From Methylovirgula sp. 4M-Z18 (lineage in GTDB: Bacteria > Pseudomonadota > Alphaproteobacteria > Rhizobiales > Beijerinckiaceae), in the NCBI RefSeq assembly GCF_037890675.1, contig NZ_CP149574.1, forward strand, positions 930,001 through 994,000: a stretch of DNA of 64,000 nucleotides, in the 5' to 3' direction. Made by a program: the position numbers and the translations under genes. A model generated the notes under the pieces. It was not told the origin of the DNA, made no database searches, and saw only the letters and a program-made list of their open reading frames with translations. Each line of letters begins with the position of its first letter. Positions within the stretch are counted from its first letter, which is position 1. Shown piece after piece: positions 54,755-63,419 of this stretch.

Positions 54755-55594
54755 TCACGCATCGAGTCCCGATACGATGAAATCCGGCACATGGCCGCAG
54801 GCGGCACATTCTTTGGCGAGTTCCTGCTCCGAGAGGTCGGCCAGAATGCCGGTGCGGACGAGCGCGGCGAAGGCGCCGAAGCGGTGCGCTCCGGCGACAT
54901 CGTGCTCGACGGAATCGCCGACGCACAGAATGTCGGCGGGCCGCGGCGCGCTCAGGCGCTGCGCCGCCTCTGTGTAGATCGCCGGAAACGGTTTGCCGAT
55001 CCGGACCACCGTGCCGCCGAGCCGTTCGTAAAGATCGGCGATCTCGCCGGCGCCCGGGTAGGTGGCATCGCCCACCAGCATGAGCTGATCGGGGTTCGAG
55101 CACAGGCATGCCACCTGACGTTCGGCGGCGGGGCGCAAGCGGTCGGCGTAGGCGTTCATGGCGATCCGGGGACTTTGGCTGCCGGTGATGATGACCAGAT
55201 CCGCCGCGGCGCCATCGTCGGTGTCCGACATACCGAGCTCGCGCGCGAACCCATCGTCCGGCGATGAGCCGATGACGAGGCAGCGCGTCGCCCGGGTAAG
55301 GGGGACGGGCACTTCGCTGTTGCGCAGCATCGCGGCGGCGACATCGCCCGAGGTGACGAAATCGTCGTAAAGCTCGCGGGCGATGCCGAGCGTCGCCATG
55401 CGCTCGGCGTTGTAGGCGCCGGAGCGCCCCGAATTCGACAGGATAACGATGCGCGCGCCACGCTGCTTCAGCCGTGCCAGTGCCTGGGCCGCGCCCGGAT
55501 AAGGTGTGCGGCCATTGTGCAGGACGCCATATTGATCGAAGAGGAAGTAATCGAAGGCGGATGCAATGGTTTGAAACAGCGGTCGGGCGTGCAT
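54755..55594 (-). CDS. HAD-superfamily class IIA hydrolase (TIGR01459 type)
   Basis: The 279-residue product has motif I FDQYGVLHNG (the second acid of the usual DxD is tyrosine, as I recall for this subfamily), motif II VILSNSG and motif IV ILCVGDSVEHDVAGAHRFG, with a class IIA cap between. It probably dephosphorylates a small sugar phosphate. ATG 55594 is one base after the second FGGY kinase, so it is the fourth gene of the sugar operon; a detoxifying or substrate-recycling phosphatase would make sense there (inference). Confidence 0.82.
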   Translation of the reverse strand: MHARPLFQTIASAFDYFLFDQYGVLHNGRTPYPGAAQALARLKQRGARIVILSNSGRSGAYNAERMATLGIARELYDDFVTSGDVAAAMLRNSEVPVPLTRATRCLVIGSSPDDGFARELGMSDTDDGAAADLVIITGSQSPRIAMNAYADRLRPAAERQVACLCSNPDQLMLVGDATYPGAGEIADLYERLGGTVVRIGKPFPAIYTEAAQRLSAPRPADILCVGDSVEHDVAGAHRFGAFAALVRTGILADLSEQELAKECAACGHVPDFIVSGLDA

Positions 55595-55595
55595 G

Positions 55596-56858
55596 TCAGG
55601 CCTTTACCATACGTTCCAGCACCAGACGGGCGGTGCCGACGCAGGCCTCTTGCGAGGCGGCGGCGGCGAAGGGAACCTTGAGCATATTCGCGCGAATCTT
55701 TGTCCAGGCGGCATTGTCGGCCCCGCCGCCGACACTGCGCACGCTGACGAGCGGCGGCGCGCCGAGTTCGTGCAGCCGCCGATAGGCAAGCGCTTCGACT
55801 TCGGCGATGCCCTCCAGCACGGCCTGGAAGAAGGCCGCCTCATCCGCCGGGCGTGGCTGGAGGCGGGGCGCGAGATTGGGATCGTTGATCGGGAACCGCT
55901 CGCCGGGGGCGAGCAGGGGATAGAAATGCAGGCCGGTCGGCGCTTCGGGCCGGAGTTGCTCCGTCAGGTCCGCCAGGCGATCGCGCGGAAACAGCGTCTC
56001 GATCACCTTGCCGCCGGTGTTGGAGCCGCCGCCGACGAGCCAACGCGCGCCGAGCCGGTGGCTGTAAATGCCATAGGCCGGGGCGGAGATCGGCTTGTCG
56101 GCGAGCAACTTGATGACGAGCGTCGAGCCGAGCGCGGTCACCGCGTCGCCTATGGCCGCGGCGCCGGTCGCCAGGAAGGAGGCGCAACCGTCGGTGGTGC
56201 CGGCGCAGACCTGCAGAGCTGCCGGCAGGCCCAGCGCCAGGCCCGCGGGTCCGATTGGCGCCACCGGCGCGCCGGGCTCATACACATCGGGCAATTTGTG
56301 GCGGTGCGCGCCCGCGCGAGACACCCAGTCGGGCCAGCAGCGAGCGACAGGATCGTAGCCCGTCTTCAAGGCGTTGTTCTCGTCGGAACAATCGTACCGA
56401 TCGGTCAAGCGTCCGAGCAGCCAATCGGCCTGATGCAGGACGCGCGACACTTGCGGCCGGTCCTGCATCATCAGCACGCGAGCGAGGGCCGAGGAACTGC
56501 CCAAGGCCGCGCTGTCGGGCGGCGCTTCGCGGGCGATACGCGCGAGAATGTCGGCATTCCCGCAGGGCTCGGAATACATGCGCGCCGGTCCGACCGGATC
56601 GCCGGACGCATCAACCGCAACCACCGTGCCGGAGGTGCCGTCGATCGCCAAGGCCTGGACGGCCGAAAGGTCACACTCCCGTGCGAGGCGCCGCAGGCTC
56701 GCTTGCGCGGCATGCCACCAGCTTGCCGGTGTGGTCGGTTCGAGGCCTTCGGTGGCGAAACGGGTCGCCGCCGTGCCGACGACGGCGCCGTCGCGGGTCA
56801 GGGCCGCGGCGCGCACGCCGGATGTGCCGACATCGAGGCCGATCACATGCGCCGTCAC
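55596..56858 (-). CDS. FGGY-family carbohydrate kinase (second kinase of the operon)
   Basis: The 420-residue product has an N-terminal ATPase motif GLDVGTSGVRAAAL (about 7-20), IDGTSGTVVAVD, and the C-terminal half with VGGGSNTGGKVI and VGGGADNAAW. Family members phosphorylate pentoses, deoxyhexuloses or polyols. The start is GTG 56858, whose GTGA overlaps the aldolase stop by four bases. It is slightly short for FGGY kinases (usually 450-520) but both actin-like lobes seem present. It differs clearly from the first kinase at 57922-59343, so the pathway may need two phosphorylations or handle two sugars. Confidence 0.82.
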   Translation of the reverse strand: MTAHVIGLDVGTSGVRAAALTRDGAVVGTAATRFATEGLEPTTPASWWHAAQASLRRLARECDLSAVQALAIDGTSGTVVAVDASGDPVGPARMYSEPCGNADILARIAREAPPDSAALGSSSALARVLMMQDRPQVSRVLHQADWLLGRLTDRYDCSDENNALKTGYDPVARCWPDWVSRAGAHRHKLPDVYEPGAPVAPIGPAGLALGLPAALQVCAGTTDGCASFLATGAAAIGDAVTALGSTLVIKLLADKPISAPAYGIYSHRLGARWLVGGGSNTGGKVIETLFPRDRLADLTEQLRPEAPTGLHFYPLLAPGERFPINDPNLAPRLQPRPADEAAFFQAVLEGIAEVEALAYRRLHELGAPPLVSVRSVGGGADNAAWTKIRANMLKVPFAAAASQEACVGTARLVLERMVKA

Positions 56859-57925
56859 GGCTGCCGATCCGTCGTTCGCGTCGTGTCGAGGGCTTGCCGG
56901 TATTTTTCCGCCTCCCAGTGAGTCAGCGCATATTCGTCGCTCGGACTGAGCCGCACAAGCTCCGCATCGGGTGCCAGGCGCTGAGCCACGTCGAGCAGGC
57001 ACAGGGCCATCATCTCCGCCGATGGCTTGGCCGTGCGATGAGGGACCACGCCTTGCCCGGGCAGACTCAAGAGCAGGGGCGGCTCGTCGCGCCAGCCGGG
57101 CTGGCGCATCGCGGCGCCGGTGGCGATATCCGGCGCCTCGACCACGCCCGGCCCGAGGAAGATCACGTGATCGGGATAGAGCGAGCCGCCCTGCACGACG
57201 GCGCGCGTGACCGGATCGAGTGCCAGGCCGTGCAGGCGCGGGTCGTGCGGCAGGCGATAATCCGTTCCCGCCACGAGCCGTTCGAGCGCCGCGAGATCGG
57301 CTTGCGGGACCGGGCGCGGCGCTGTCCGCAACGCCGCGCAGACTCTTTCGATCCGGTCCTCGGTTTCGGCGACGGTGGCGCCCGCCACGACAAGACCGTG
57401 GTTGCCGAGGATCAGGACATTGGTCTGCGGCCGGGCGCGCTCGGCGATCGCCTTGGCCAGCGGCAGGCCGGGGCGGCGGTAGGGAATATAGGTCCAGGCC
57501 ACGTCCTGCAGCGGCGCGAGCCGGGACGCGACGATCGCTTCGCAATCCTTCCGCACCGCGAGCGCAATCGTCTCGACACAATGAAAATGCGCCACGACCG
57601 CATGGGGAATGAGCGCATGCACGCTCGTCTCGATCGATGGCCGCAAGCGGTCGGGATTGCGGGCATCGTCGACGAAGGCGACGGCGGTTTCGCTGCGCGG
57701 ATCGTTCATCGCCAAGGCCATGCGCAGCGGCGGCAGATGCACCGGCACCATGATGTTGCGCTCCAACGCATGGGCGAGCCAGGTTCCGGAGGCCTTGATC
57801 CACAAGACGTCGTCCTGTTTCAGCGACGTGTTGCCGCCCGCGCCTTGCGTCCGCAGCGGATCCGCCCCGAGCTTGGCCGAGAGTGCCTGCAGCCGTTGGA
57901 GTTCGTCGAAGTCGGCCTGCGTCAT
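56855..57925 (-). CDS. Class II aldolase/adducin family protein
   Basis: The 356-residue product begins with the phosphate loop RTQGAGGNTSLK (25-36) and KASGTWLA. Zinc-site histidines are H113 and H115 (AHFHCVETIAL) and H176 (GNHGLVV), with E99 as the likely catalytic acid. Family members are fuculose-, rhamnulose- or ribulose-phosphate aldolases/epimerases. At 356 residues it exceeds the usual 210-230, so it resembles the aldolase part of long rhamnulose-1-phosphate aldolase proteins with a partial C-terminal extension. It overlaps both neighbours by four bases (ATGA, GTGA), so all three are coupled. Confidence 0.85.
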   Translation of the reverse strand: MTQADFDELQRLQALSAKLGADPLRTQGAGGNTSLKQDDVLWIKASGTWLAHALERNIMVPVHLPPLRMALAMNDPRSETAVAFVDDARNPDRLRPSIETSVHALIPHAVVAHFHCVETIALAVRKDCEAIVASRLAPLQDVAWTYIPYRRPGLPLAKAIAERARPQTNVLILGNHGLVVAGATVAETEDRIERVCAALRTAPRPVPQADLAALERLVAGTDYRLPHDPRLHGLALDPVTRAVVQGGSLYPDHVIFLGPGVVEAPDIATGAAMRQPGWRDEPPLLLSLPGQGVVPHRTAKPSAEMMALCLLDVAQRLAPDAELVRLSPSDEYALTHWEAEKYRQALDTTRTTDRQP

Positions 57926-59343
57926 TCTGTTCCCTCTGAACAGGCGGTTCGTGCCTGCCGTCGTGCCGCGTTGCTGAGTTCACGCCATGTGTCGCGATAG
58001 GCTTCCAGTCCTTGGAGCGTGCTGCCGGCGACGTGCAGCGTTTCGTCCTTGAAGGGTGACAGGCCTAAGGCGTGGAAGGCGAGCGCCGCCGCCCCCTTGG
58101 CGGTTCCCTCGCTGGCGGTGCTGCACAGCACCGTCTGTTTGGGGCGCAGTTGCGCCAACATGGTGGTGAACAGCGCGATCTTAGTCAGGCCGCCGTCGAC
58201 CACGATCTTGTTGGTGGAATGGATGAGATCGAGCGCGAGATCGGTCATCATGGTCACATAGAGTGCCGCCAGGGCCGCACGCTCTTCGCCCGACACCTCG
58301 CCACCGACGATCGTGCCCTTGATTTCGGGGAAGGGGCCGCCGGCCTCCCACGAGGGCAGCGCGAAGACACCGCGCGCGATCACCGCCTCGACCGCGTTCC
58401 GGCTGATCTGCTCGCTCCAGCCCCGGCCGATGAGATCGTTTTCACGCCCGCCCATGAAGCGCAGCGACGGCGCGGCCATACCTTCCACCGTGACATTGCA
58501 CAGCATGTCGCGCTCGGCGTCCAAGGCGCTCAATGGGCAATCGGGATTGATGACGACGACCCAGGTTCCGGTCGAGACGAGGGTGAAATCCTGCAAGCCC
58601 GTCATGCGGTAGTAGGAGAAGGCTGCATTGGTGTCGTGAACACCATTGTGCACATCGATCGTCTGGCGCGTGCCGTCGGGCAGATCCAGGCTTGTGCTGC
58701 CGATGATGGCGCCGGAGGGCATGATCTGCGGAAATTTGCCCCGCCATCCGAGCCGGTCGACTAGCGAGCTATAGGTGCGTTTAAAGGGCGCCCATAAATG
58801 GCAATGCACGCCAAGGTACGAATATTCGGAGAGCCGGCGGCCGCTGAAACGCCAGACCCAATATTGCGAGTAGCCGAGAATTGCTTCGGTTGCGGCAAAG
58901 AGCTCCGGCTCCTCTTGCGCCATCCAATAGACATGGCGCCCGTAGCATAGGCCCAAGGGCAGGCGAGGGGTGAAGGCCTCGGAATAGTCGGGGACCACGG
59001 TTTCGAAAGTTGCGGCGATGGTATCGGGGATTTCCTGTTCGTAGTCGAGCACGGGATGCATCAGCTCGCTCTCGCCGCGCACCAGGGCGAAGGTGCAGCC
59101 ATGGGCCGATACCATCACGCTTCCGACGTCGTGCCGGCTGACGGCCGCGGCCAATTCCTGTTGCATCCAGGTGAAGAGCTTCTGATCGTCGAGCACTTGG
59201 CGGCCCTTGTAGGAAATCCAGGCCGGCTTGGTGCGCCTCTCGTCCAGAATCGAACCGTCCGGCGCGAAGACGAACATTTTGCTGTTGGTCTTGCCGAGAT
59301 CGAAGACCGCGACGGGACGACGTTTCGATGTCGTCCCGGTCAT
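57922..59343 (-). CDS. FGGY-family carbohydrate kinase (rhamnulokinase/fuculokinase-like, first gene of the operon)
   Basis: The 473-residue product has the phosphate-1 motif VAVFDLGKTNSKMFVFAPDG (about 11-30), GYSQYWVWRFSGR, VHNGVHDTNAAFSYY, FTLVSTGTWVVV and IVVDGGLTKIALFTTMLA. The GKTNSK form of the first motif is typical of the group that includes rhizobial rhamnose kinase RhaK. It likely phosphorylates the imported sugar or its ketose. It is divergent from the DeoR gene. Confidence 0.85.
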   Translation of the reverse strand: MTGTTSKRRPVAVFDLGKTNSKMFVFAPDGSILDERRTKPAWISYKGRQVLDDQKLFTWMQQELAAAVSRHDVGSVMVSAHGCTFALVRGESELMHPVLDYEQEIPDTIAATFETVVPDYSEAFTPRLPLGLCYGRHVYWMAQEEPELFAATEAILGYSQYWVWRFSGRRLSEYSYLGVHCHLWAPFKRTYSSLVDRLGWRGKFPQIMPSGAIIGSTSLDLPDGTRQTIDVHNGVHDTNAAFSYYRMTGLQDFTLVSTGTWVVVINPDCPLSALDAERDMLCNVTVEGMAAPSLRFMGGRENDLIGRGWSEQISRNAVEAVIARGVFALPSWEAGGPFPEIKGTIVGGEVSGEERAALAALYVTMMTDLALDLIHSTNKIVVDGGLTKIALFTTMLAQLRPKQTVLCSTASEGTAKGAAALAFHALGLSPFKDETLHVAGSTLQGLEAYRDTWRELSNAARRQARTACSEGTE

Positions 59344-59785
59344 CGAAGCGGCCTCGCTCCGAGCCAGTTGGAGACGTCGACGCGCCAGCCAAATACCTGA
59401 GATTCACGCGGAGGGTGAGCGGGCGCCCAATGATCGCTTGCCGCGATTTGGAACTTATGAGCAAGATCGCTCAATTCCTTTCCCCCGACGTATTACTTAT
59501 AGCTCATCTGATTAATTCTAATCGAATGCCTTTAGATGTCAACCAAATAAGAGGTAGTTGCATCATATATTGATCTACCTTAATCATTGATTCGCGCAGC
59601 GAACACCTTTCATCCGTATCCGATCGAGGGCGTCGCTTTGGCGAGGACCATCGGGGGCGCGGTTTGCGATTGGGCTTCTCAGGGGAAGGGCACCGCCGCC
59701 GCGATGCGCAATTCCATCACTTGTTGCTTGAAATACATCTCCAGCTGAATAAACTTCGTCAAAACAGACGAGTGGTGAGGAACCG
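59344..59785. promoter_or_regulatory. Divergent control region of the sugar locus
   Basis: A 442-base spacer between the kinase operon and deoR. The middle (about 59500-59590) is strongly AT-rich, with TGATTAATTCTAATCG and TCATATATTGATC, and is the likely promoter/operator zone. A GTGAGG ribosome binding site for deoR is at 59774. No gene was identified inside. Confidence 0.5.
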
Positions 59786-60556
59786 TTGAGCGATCCGGAA
59801 CGACAACGGGCAATTATCGAATATCTGCACGACCGCCCCTTCGCGTCCGTCCGCGAATTGCAGGGGCATCTCAGCGTTTCGGCTGCGACCGTGCGGCGCG
59901 ACATCGACGATATCGACCGGCTCGGCGTCGCCCGCAAAGTCTATGGCGGTATTTCGGCGCTGCGGGTTCCGTTGCAGTCGGTTGCTCTGGCGCTGCCCTA
60001 TGAGAAAAATCGCGACCTCGCCATCGATGCGAAGAGCCGGATCGCCGATATGGCCGCGACCATGGTGCAGGATGGCGACGCCATCATCATCAATGGCGGA
60101 TCGACCTGCTTCCATCTCGGCGTCAAGTTGGCGGACCGGAGCTTTCGTCTGTTCACCAATTCCATGCCGTTGGCCGCCTATATGAGCGAGCATGGCCGCT
60201 GCAGCCTCACGATTGCTGGGGGAGACCTGCATCGCGAGCCGCGCGTCCTCTATTCGCCGCAGCAGTCGCCGTTCTTTGCGTCGAAGTTTTTCATCGGCGC
60301 GCAAGGCATCGGTCCCGACGGCATACTCGAGTCGCATCCGCTTCTCGTGCGCTCGCTCCAGGAAATGAGCCAATATGCCGACCAGATCATTGTCCTGGCG
60401 GATAGCCGCAAGTTTTCGATTCACGCGCGGCATGTCGCCTTGCCGCTGTCGCGGATCGGGACGATTATCACCGATAGCGGCTTGACCGACGCGGCTGCGC
60501 GCATGCTGGAGAATGAGGGGATCAGGGTGCGCATCGCTGAGGCATTGTCCGATTGA
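59786..60556 (+). CDS. DeoR-family sugar regulator
   Basis: The 256-residue product has an N-terminal HTH with VRELQGHLSVSAATVRRDIDDI (about 22-43) and the DeoR sugar-phosphate sensor domain (DGDAIIINGGSTCFHLG, VLADSRKF). It is probably a repressor released by a phosphorylated intermediate of the divergent kinases. The start is TTG 59786, supported by GAGG six bases upstream. By position it corresponds to RhaR of rhizobial rhamnose loci. Confidence 0.88.
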   Translation: MSDPERQRAIIEYLHDRPFASVRELQGHLSVSAATVRRDIDDIDRLGVARKVYGGISALRVPLQSVALALPYEKNRDLAIDAKSRIADMAATMVQDGDAIIINGGSTCFHLGVKLADRSFRLFTNSMPLAAYMSEHGRCSLTIAGGDLHREPRVLYSPQQSPFFASKFFIGAQGIGPDGILESHPLLVRSLQEMSQYADQIIVLADSRKFSIHARHVALPLSRIGTIITDSGLTDAAARMLENEGIRVRIAEALSD

Positions 60557-60853
60557 CCGCTGGCTGTCGGGGCGCTCGTGTGTGAGCTAAGTTGATCACT
60601 TCAGCATTCAGGTCGCATCGCTTTTCCATCAGTTGATCTCTGGTTTTATTGCGGAAAATCTGCATTAAGTAATTGGAAAATTTTAAAAAAATAGGATTAA
60701 TGCCGTCTGGCGCCCTTGTAATGTAATGATGGAATTTGGTCAGATTTGATACAATCGATGCAATATCTGCTTTTATTTGCTTGACGAAAATCTGGGGTGT
60801 GATTTAGTTGCGTCAAATGACTTAAAAATGAAAAATGCTGGGAGGATACCGGG
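60557..60853. promoter_or_regulatory. Promoter region of the sugar ABC transporter
   Basis: About 300 bases, strongly AT-rich from 60640 to 60830, with GTTGATC twice (near 60593 and 60631), a long A/T tract around 60675-60695, and TTGACG at 60781. GGGAGGA at 60839-60845 is the ribosome binding site of the leader ORF. It is probably the DeoR-controlled transporter promoter. No gene seen. Confidence 0.45.
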
Positions 60854-60913
60854 ATGCGCGGGACGCTCGTCCATCATATGGCTTTCGCTCCAGATTGGCG
60901 GGACGTGCCATGA
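60854..60913 (+). CDS. 19-codon leader ORF coupled to the sugar ABC ATPase
   Basis: ATG 60854 follows a near-perfect GGGAGGA at ideal spacing, whereas the ATPase start 56 bases on has only a weak site. The product is MRGTLVHHMAFAPDWRDVP. Its TGA overlaps the ATPase ATG (ATGA at 60910-60913). This is the usual geometry of translational coupling, so ribosomes reading the short ORF would re-initiate on the ATPase. Whether the peptide has a function of its own is unknown. Confidence 0.55.
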   Translation: MRGTLVHHMAFAPDWRDVP

Positions 60914-62418
60914 GCGCTGTCGTCCGCCTCACGGACATTTCCAAATCCTTTTCCGGCATAACGGTGCTGCGCGATATCAATTTCGACGTGCGGCCGGGCG
61001 AAGTCCACGCGCTGCTCGGGGAGAATGGCGCCGGCAAATCCACATTGATCAAGGTGATAGCCGGTGTGCATAGGCCCAACAGCGGCACGCTCGAAGTGGC
61101 GGGCGAGGAAGTCGTGTTCCATTCCCCGCGCCAGGCCCGCCGTCACGGCGTCGCAACGGTCTACCAGGAATTGCTGCTCTTCCCCGAATTGACCGTGGCC
61201 GAGAACATCTTCCTCGGCAATGCCCCGCGCCAGGGCTGGGGCGGGCTCGACTGGAACACGATGCGCCAGCGGGCGCGCCAATTGCTCGACTCCCTCGACA
61301 GTCATGATCTCGATATCGATGCCAAGGTCGGCACGCTCTCGGTCGCCAACCGCCAGCGCGTCGAGATCGCCAAGGCCCTGTCCCAGGAGGCCAAGGTGCT
61401 GATCATGGACGAGCCGACGGCGGCGCTCGTCGAGGCCGACGTCCGCCGGCTGATAAGCGTGGTCAAGAAGCTGCGCGAGCGCGGCGTCGCGATCATCTAC
61501 GTGTCGCATCGCATGCCCGAGATTTTCGAACTGGCGGATCGCGTCACGGTGCTGCGCGACGGCAGCTATATCGGCACGCGCGACATCAGCGAAGTCACCG
61601 AGGCGTCGCTGGTCTCGATGATGGTCGGCCGGTCCATCGAGCAGATGTTTCCGAAGATCGATGCACCGCACGGTGATGTGGCGCTGGAACTGCGCGACGT
61701 GTCCTACGGCAAGAAGGTGCAGAACATCTCGCTCACCCTGCGGTCCGGCGAGATCCTCGGGCTTGCCGGCCTGATCGGCTCGGGCCGGACGGAACTCGCG
61801 CTGACCATCTTCGGGATCACGCCCGCGACCACCGGCGAGATCCTGGTCGATGGCCGTAAGGTTGCGATCGATGGGCCGCGCACGGCGCGCGATCTTGGCA
61901 TCGCCTATGTGCCGGAGGATCGCGGCTCTCAAGGTTTGGTGCGGCCGATGACCATCCGGGAGAATGTCTCGATGGCGGTGCTCGACCAGATGTCGAACGG
62001 CTTTGCCATCCGCTTTGGCGACGAGTTCCGCCGCTCTGTCGAAGCGATCAAGCGCTTAGGGATCCGCGCGCGCGGCCCGGAGCAAATCGTCGGCCAATTG
62101 TCTGGCGGCAACCAGCAGAAGGTGGTGCTCGCCAAGTGGCTGGAGGCCAATCCGCGCATCCTCATCCTGGACGAGCCGACACGTGGCATCGACGTCGGCG
62201 CCAAGGCCGAAATTTATGCGCTGATGGGGCGGCTGGCGCAGCAAGGCGTCGCCATCCTGATGATTTCGAGCGAGCTGCCAGAGGTGCTCGGCATGAGCGA
62301 CCGCGTTCTCGTCATCAATTCCGGGCGCATCGTCGCCGCGTTCGACCGCGCGCAGGCGACGCCCGATGCGGTTGGCGCTGCGATGACGGGATCGCAGCCG
62401 CTGAAGGGAGCCGCCTGA
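60910..62418 (+). CDS. Sugar ABC importer ATP-binding protein (RbsA/XylG-like, two ABC domains)
   Basis: The product has 502 residues. The first ABC domain is canonical: Walker A GENGAGKST (37-45), LSVANRQRVEIAKAL, VLIMDEPTAAL. The second has a degenerate Walker A (GLIGSGRTE, 287-295) but a good LSGGNQQKVVLAKWL and ILILDEPTRGIDVGA, as is standard in the carbohydrate uptake CUT2 family. It drives import of a monosaccharide. It is TGATG-coupled to the permease gene. The start at 60910 follows from coupling to the leader ORF. Confidence 0.93.
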   Translation: MSAVVRLTDISKSFSGITVLRDINFDVRPGEVHALLGENGAGKSTLIKVIAGVHRPNSGTLEVAGEEVVFHSPRQARRHGVATVYQELLLFPELTVAENIFLGNAPRQGWGGLDWNTMRQRARQLLDSLDSHDLDIDAKVGTLSVANRQRVEIAKALSQEAKVLIMDEPTAALVEADVRRLISVVKKLRERGVAIIYVSHRMPEIFELADRVTVLRDGSYIGTRDISEVTEASLVSMMVGRSIEQMFPKIDAPHGDVALELRDVSYGKKVQNISLTLRSGEILGLAGLIGSGRTELALTIFGITPATTGEILVDGRKVAIDGPRTARDLGIAYVPEDRGSQGLVRPMTIRENVSMAVLDQMSNGFAIRFGDEFRRSVEAIKRLGIRARGPEQIVGQLSGGNQQKVVLAKWLEANPRILILDEPTRGIDVGAKAEIYALMGRLAQQGVAILMISSELPEVLGMSDRVLVINSGRIVAAFDRAQATPDAVGAAMTGSQPLKGAA

Positions 62419-63410
62419 TGACGGACAGCGCGTCTCTTCGCAGCAGCGCGTTGCGCAGCCCGCTCTCGCGTCTCGCCGGCGGACTTGGCCAGGAACTCGT
62501 GGTGCTCGGCGCCTTGATCCTGCTCTTCGTCTTGGTTGGTCTTTATAATCCGCGCTTTCTCTCCCCCAGCAACCTCAACGCGATCTTCGCCGGCAACGCC
62601 TATATTGCCGTTGCCGCCATCGGCATGGCGATGGTGATCATCTCTGGCCATATCGACGTGTCCGTCGGCTCGCTGATCGGCGTGCTCGCCACCATCGCCG
62701 GCACGCTGGCGACGAAAGGCTATCCGGTTTGGATCGCGTGGTCGGTGCCCGTACTCGTGGGCATTCTTATCAACAGCTTCACCGGCCTGCTTGTCGCCTA
62801 TGCCAATATTCCCTCGATCGTCGTCACGCTCGGCATGCTCTCGATCCTCAAGGGCGCTCTCATTCTTGCCACCAACGGCAATTGGATCACGAACTTGCCG
62901 GCGGATTTCCTCCTCGCGCAGCACTACTGGTTCGGCCTGCGCTCGCCGATCGTGATCATGGTGGGGCTCACGATTCTGGTGGCCTTCTGGATGCGCTATT
63001 TCGCCTTCGGCCGCTCGATCTATGCCGTCGGCGGCAATGCGGAAGCGGCGCGTGCCGCCGGCATCGCGGCCAAGCCCGTCACCGTCATCGTCTTCGCCAT
63101 CCACGGCTTCTTCGCCGGCCTCGCCGCGCTGCTTTTTGCCACACAACTGCAAGTGATCCAGTCGACGGTGCCGCCGGGCCTCGAACTTACCGTGATCACC
63201 GCGGCGGTGATCGGCGGCGTCTCGATCCTGGGCGGCACCGGCACGGTGCTTGGCTCGACCATCGCGGCCATGTTGTTCGCGACCATCACCTCGGCGCTGA
63301 CCTTCATGCCCTATTCGAACGTGCTCGTGTTTTGGAAACAGGCCATCGTCGGCATTCTCATCCTCATTACCGTGCTGGCGGATATGATCCGCCGCCACCG
63401 TATGATTTGA
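62418..63410 (+). CDS. Sugar ABC importer permease (RbsC/AraH/RhaP-like)
   Basis: The 330-residue membrane protein has about ten hydrophobic segments. The CUT2 signature is present: ISGHIDVSVGSLIGVLATIAG, then AVGGNAEAARAAGI and GGVSILGGTGTVLGSTIAAML. It starts at the TGATG overlap with the ATPase stop. It forms a pair with the next permease gene, a two-permease layout known for rhamnose (RhaPQ) and AI-2 (LsrCD) importers. Confidence 0.92.
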   Translation: MTDSASLRSSALRSPLSRLAGGLGQELVVLGALILLFVLVGLYNPRFLSPSNLNAIFAGNAYIAVAAIGMAMVIISGHIDVSVGSLIGVLATIAGTLATKGYPVWIAWSVPVLVGILINSFTGLLVAYANIPSIVVTLGMLSILKGALILATNGNWITNLPADFLLAQHYWFGLRSPIVIMVGLTILVAFWMRYFAFGRSIYAVGGNAEAARAAGIAAKPVTVIVFAIHGFFAGLAALLFATQLQVIQSTVPPGLELTVITAAVIGGVSILGGTGTVLGSTIAAMLFATITSALTFMPYSNVLVFWKQAIVGILILITVLADMIRRHRMI

Positions 63411-63419
63411 GGAGGCGAT

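Noticed and set aside
56859-57983. Possible fusion of the second FGGY kinase with upstream sequence (continuous minus-strand frame to 57983)
   Set aside because: The extra N-terminal part is the shadow of the class II aldolase in another frame. The GTG at 56858 with a GTGA overlap is a better start, and FGGY kinases begin at the GLDVGTSG motif.
56255-58000. A long plus-strand frame opposite the aldolase and kinase genes
   Set aside because: Arginine/proline-rich shadow without motifs; the minus-strand genes have clear kinase and aldolase signatures and coupled junctions.
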